A stretch of DNA of 64,000 bases from JBQTGK01 sp052400665. GTDB lineage: Bacteria; Bacteroidota; Bacteroidia; Bacteroidales; Marinifilaceae. Both the position numbers and the translations under genes were made by a program. The stretch lies in the NCBI GenBank assembly GCA_052400665.1, contig JBQTGK010000001.1. One strand, 5' to 3'. Each line of letters opens with the position of its first letter. Position 1 is the stretch's first letter. The notes beneath the pieces are model-generated. The model saw nothing but the letters and a program-made list of their open reading frames with translations. It was not told the DNA's origin and ran no database searches. This document shows positions 61,860-64,000 of this stretch, piece after piece.

Positions 61860-61903
61860 TAAATCAGCCAATAGCAAAAGCTAATGGTTAAAAACTTAAC
61901 AAA

Positions 61904-62116
61904 ATGAGTGTATTGTTTGTTTTAATCGCAATTAGCATGTTCGTAGCAGGAGGATTCCTTATCGGATTTCTTTGGGCTGTAAAAAAAGGACAATACGATG
62001 ATTCCTACTCTCCTTCGGTGCGAATTTTATTCGACGACAAGGAAGAAAAAACAGAGGAGGAAGTAGAAGAAGAACCTAAAGAAGAGAAAGAAACAGGAAA
62101 AAACCATAAATCTTAA
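61904..62116 (+). CDS. ccoS: cbb3-type oxidase assembly protein CcoS
   Basis: 70 residues with one N-terminal membrane helix (VLFVLIAISMFVAGGFLIGF), the conserved FLWAVKKGQYDD motif (about 24-35) and an acidic tail. CcoS is needed for cofactor insertion into cbb3 oxidase. It is 4 bases before ccoNO. Confidence 0.95.
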   Translation: MSVLFVLIAISMFVAGGFLIGFLWAVKKGQYDDSYSPSVRILFDDKEEKTEEEVEEEPKEEKETGKNHKS

Positions 62117-62120
62117 TTTA

Positions 62121-64000
62121 ATGGAAACACAACATTTTTCGTACGACAACAAAATTGTTAAATATTTCGTCTATGCAACCATAATTTGGGGAGTAGTTGG
62201 AATGCTATTCGGATTGTTGGCAGCATCACAGCTTGCCTTCCCCGTTTTTAATTTTAAGATCGCTTACACCACTTTCGGACGAATTCGTCCTATTCACACC
62301 AATGCAGTTATTTTTGCATTTGTAGGGAATGGTATTTTTGCGGCGGTATATTATTCGCTTCAGCGATTGTTAAAAACCCGGATGTTTAGCGATAAACTCA
62401 GCTGGATTCACTTCTGGGGATGGCAGGCAATTATTGTATCGGCCGCCATAACTTTTATGTTGGGAATTACAACCAGCAAGGAATATGCCGAGTTAGAATG
62501 GCCTATCGACATTGCCATTACAATTATTTGGGTAATTTTTGGTTGGAATATGTTTGGAACCATATTAAGAAGACGAGCCGATCACCTTTATGTTTCCATT
62601 TGGTTTTACATCGCCACCTTTGTTACGGTTGCCGTTTTACACATAGGCAACTCTATAGAGCTACCTTACAGCTGGATACAATCCTATCCGGTTTATGCCG
62701 GCGTACAGGATGCTTTGGTACAATGGTGGTACGGACATAATGCGGTTGCATTCTTCTTAACTACACCTTATTTGGGATTGATGTACTATTTTCTTCCTAA
62801 GGCGGCAAATCGTCCAGTCTATTCGTACAGACTATCAATTATTCACTTTTGGGCATTGGTATTCCTTTACATCTGGGCTGGTCCACATCATTTGCTTTAT
62901 ACAGCATTACCAGACTGGGCTCAATCCTTAGGTGTTGTATTCTCAATAATGCTTATTGCTCCATCTTGGGGTGGTATGTTTAATGGCTTACTTACACTTC
63001 GTGGCGCCTGGGATAAAGTTCGAGACAGTGCAACCCTTAAATTTATGGTGGTAGCTGTAACCTGTTATGGTATGTCTACTTTCGAAGGTCCAATGATGTC
63101 GTTAAAATGGGTGAATTCTCTAACTCACTACACCGACTGGACCATTGCTCACGTTCACATTGGCGCAATGGGATGGAATGGATTCCTAACTTTTGGTATG
63201 CTATATTATTTATTTCCAAAAATGTGGAAAACAAAACTGTACTCCGAAAAATTAGCAAATGCCCATTTCTGGATTGGGACTTTAGGTATGATGTTTTATG
63301 CACTTCCTCTTTACTGGGGAGCCGTAGTTCAAACCTTAATGTGGAAAGAATTTACTGCCGATGGTTTACTAGCTTATCCTAATTTTCTTGAGACAGTAAC
63401 TCAAATTTTACCAATGTATCATGTACGTGTATTTGGTGGACTTTTATATTTCTCAGGTTTATTTCTAATGGTTTATAATTTGCTAAAAACAGCAGCTAAA
63501 GGAACATTTATCGACAATGAAAAAGCATCAGCCCCAGCTTTACAAAGTCATCCAAAAAGAGAAACAGGTGAAGGTTTACATCGCTGGTTAGAAAGAAAAC
63601 CTGTTCAATTTATGATATTGGCAACAATTGCAATTCTTATTGGTGGAGCTTTCGAAATTATTCCTACATATCTTATAAAATCAAACGTTCCAACTATTGA
63701 GAGTGTGAAACCATACACACCTTTAGAATTACAGGGACGAGATATTTATATACGCGAAGGCTGTAATACTTGCCACTCGCAAATGGTTCGTCCGTTCCGT
63801 TCAGAAACCGAACGCTACGGTGAATATTCTAAAGCAGGCGAATTTGTATACGACCATCCTCATTTATGGGGATCGAAACGAACTGGTCCCGATTTGGCAC
63901 GCGAAGGTGTTCCGGGAGGAAAAATGTATAAAACAAATATCTGGCACTACAACCACATGCTGGATCCTCAAAAAATGAATGCCCAATCTATTATGCCAGC
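62121..64000 (+). CDS. ccoN: Fused cbb3 oxidase subunits I and II, CcoN-CcoO (3' end cut)
   Basis: The frame is open to the window edge (626 codons seen). The first about 460 residues form the haem-copper oxidase subunit CcoN, with about 12 membrane helices, low-spin haem His in IRPIHTNAVIFAFVGNG (about 56-72), the Cu site region WWYGHNAVAFFLTTP (about 202-216), and THYTDWTIAHVHIGAMGWNG. A linker leads to CcoO, beginning after IIPTYLI with the haem c motif CNTCH at 548-552 and RPFRSETERYGEYSK. Separate genes exist in Proteobacteria; the single fused chain is known for Bacteroidota. Confidence 0.95.
   Translation, partial: METQHFSYDNKIVKYFVYATIIWGVVGMLFGLLAASQLAFPVFNFKIAYTTFGRIRPIHTNAVIFAFVGNGIFAAVYYSLQRLLKTRMFSDKLSWIHFWGWQAIIVSAAITFMLGITTSKEYAELEWPIDIAITIIWVIFGWNMFGTILRRRADHLYVSIWFYIATFVTVAVLHIGNSIELPYSWIQSYPVYAGVQDALVQWWYGHNAVAFFLTTPYLGLMYYFLPKAANRPVYSYRLSIIHFWALVFLYIWAGPHHLLYTALPDWAQSLGVVFSIMLIAPSWGGMFNGLLTLRGAWDKVRDSATLKFMVVAVTCYGMSTFEGPMMSLKWVNSLTHYTDWTIAHVHIGAMGWNGFLTFGMLYYLFPKMWKTKLYSEKLANAHFWIGTLGMMFYALPLYWGAVVQTLMWKEFTADGLLAYPNFLETVTQILPMYHVRVFGGLLYFSGLFLMVYNLLKTAAKGTFIDNEKASAPALQSHPKRETGEGLHRWLERKPVQFMILATIAILIGGAFEIIPTYLIKSNVPTIESVKPYTPLELQGRDIYIREGCNTCHSQMVRPFRSETERYGEYSKAGEFVYDHPHLWGSKRTGPDLAREGVPGGKMYKTNIWHYNHMLDPQKMNAQSIMP

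Noticed and set aside
62420..62740. 106-residue plus-strand frame inside ccoNO
   Set aside because: It is an out-of-frame shadow; the real ccoNO frame starts at 62121 and runs open to the window edge with clear CcoN and CcoO motifs.

Overview
The window is a gene-dense, AT-rich chromosomal segment of a Bacteroidota bacterium, most likely of the Bacteroidales/Marinilabiliales type. Signs of this are promoters of the TTTG...TAnnTTTG form instead of E. coli-like boxes, a hybrid two-component system fused to an AraC domain, DUF4369/thioredoxin-like exported proteins, a PorV/PorQ-type outer-membrane protein, zinc-free type B L31, the rsfS-ftsH-cdsA-psd order, and a fused CcoN-CcoO oxidase subunit. 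No insertion sequence, prophage, CRISPR array or rRNA was seen. One tRNA (His) is present. Both window edges cut genes: an ABC-2 permease at the left and ccoNO at the right.

Layout. 1-6.3 kb: ABC-2 permease, Ppx/GppA phosphatase, a sigma-54-type response regulator without a DNA-binding domain, an aspartate ammonia-lyase-like enzyme and the [FeFe]-hydrogenase maturation GTPase HydF, in tight order. 6.4-17.1 kb: housekeeping and envelope genes (two degenerate thioredoxin-like proteins, an SLC12-like permease overlapping a BtuF-like protein, coaD, a serine hydrolase, OsmC, a Crp/Fnr regulator, NUDIX, pyrE). 17.2-19.9 kb: a His-rich small protein plus a TonB receptor with a His/Glu-rich loop, probably for metal uptake. 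20-26.4 kb: birA, then rsfS-ftsH and cdsA-psd, followed by a frameshifted SDR gene and a SEC-C protein. 26.5-38.2 kb: a long minus-strand run of exported, lipoprotein and membrane proteins, headed by an OmpA-family protein and preceded by a TPR-type hybrid sensor/AraC regulator. A 600-bp control region with repeated ACAAATGTTCCA sites lies between these two. 38.7-52.2 kb: an APS/PAPS-reductase-family protein, an atypical epimerase, AI-2E transporter, lon, GlmU-like protein, rpmE2, GNAT, BI-1, an ARM-type protein, tRNA-His, PorV/PorQ-like protein, pssA and DAHP synthase/chorismate mutase.

52.3-64 kb is a respiratory island. On the minus strand lies a cytochrome bd operon (DUF4492-cydA-cydB plus an unlisted 37-residue CydX-like gene). 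Divergent from it is a TAT Fe-S protein / NrfD / membrane cytochrome c module with no molybdopterin subunit. It is followed by ccoI, ccoS and ccoNO of a cbb3 oxidase. With HydF this suggests a facultative anaerobe or microaerophile. The Fe-S/NrfD/cytochrome c unit is the best candidate for an undescribed system: it may pass electrons between the quinone pool and the cbb3 oxidase, and its Fe-S protein has lost one cysteine in each of two paired cluster motifs. Function calls rest on motif reading alone; no database search was possible.
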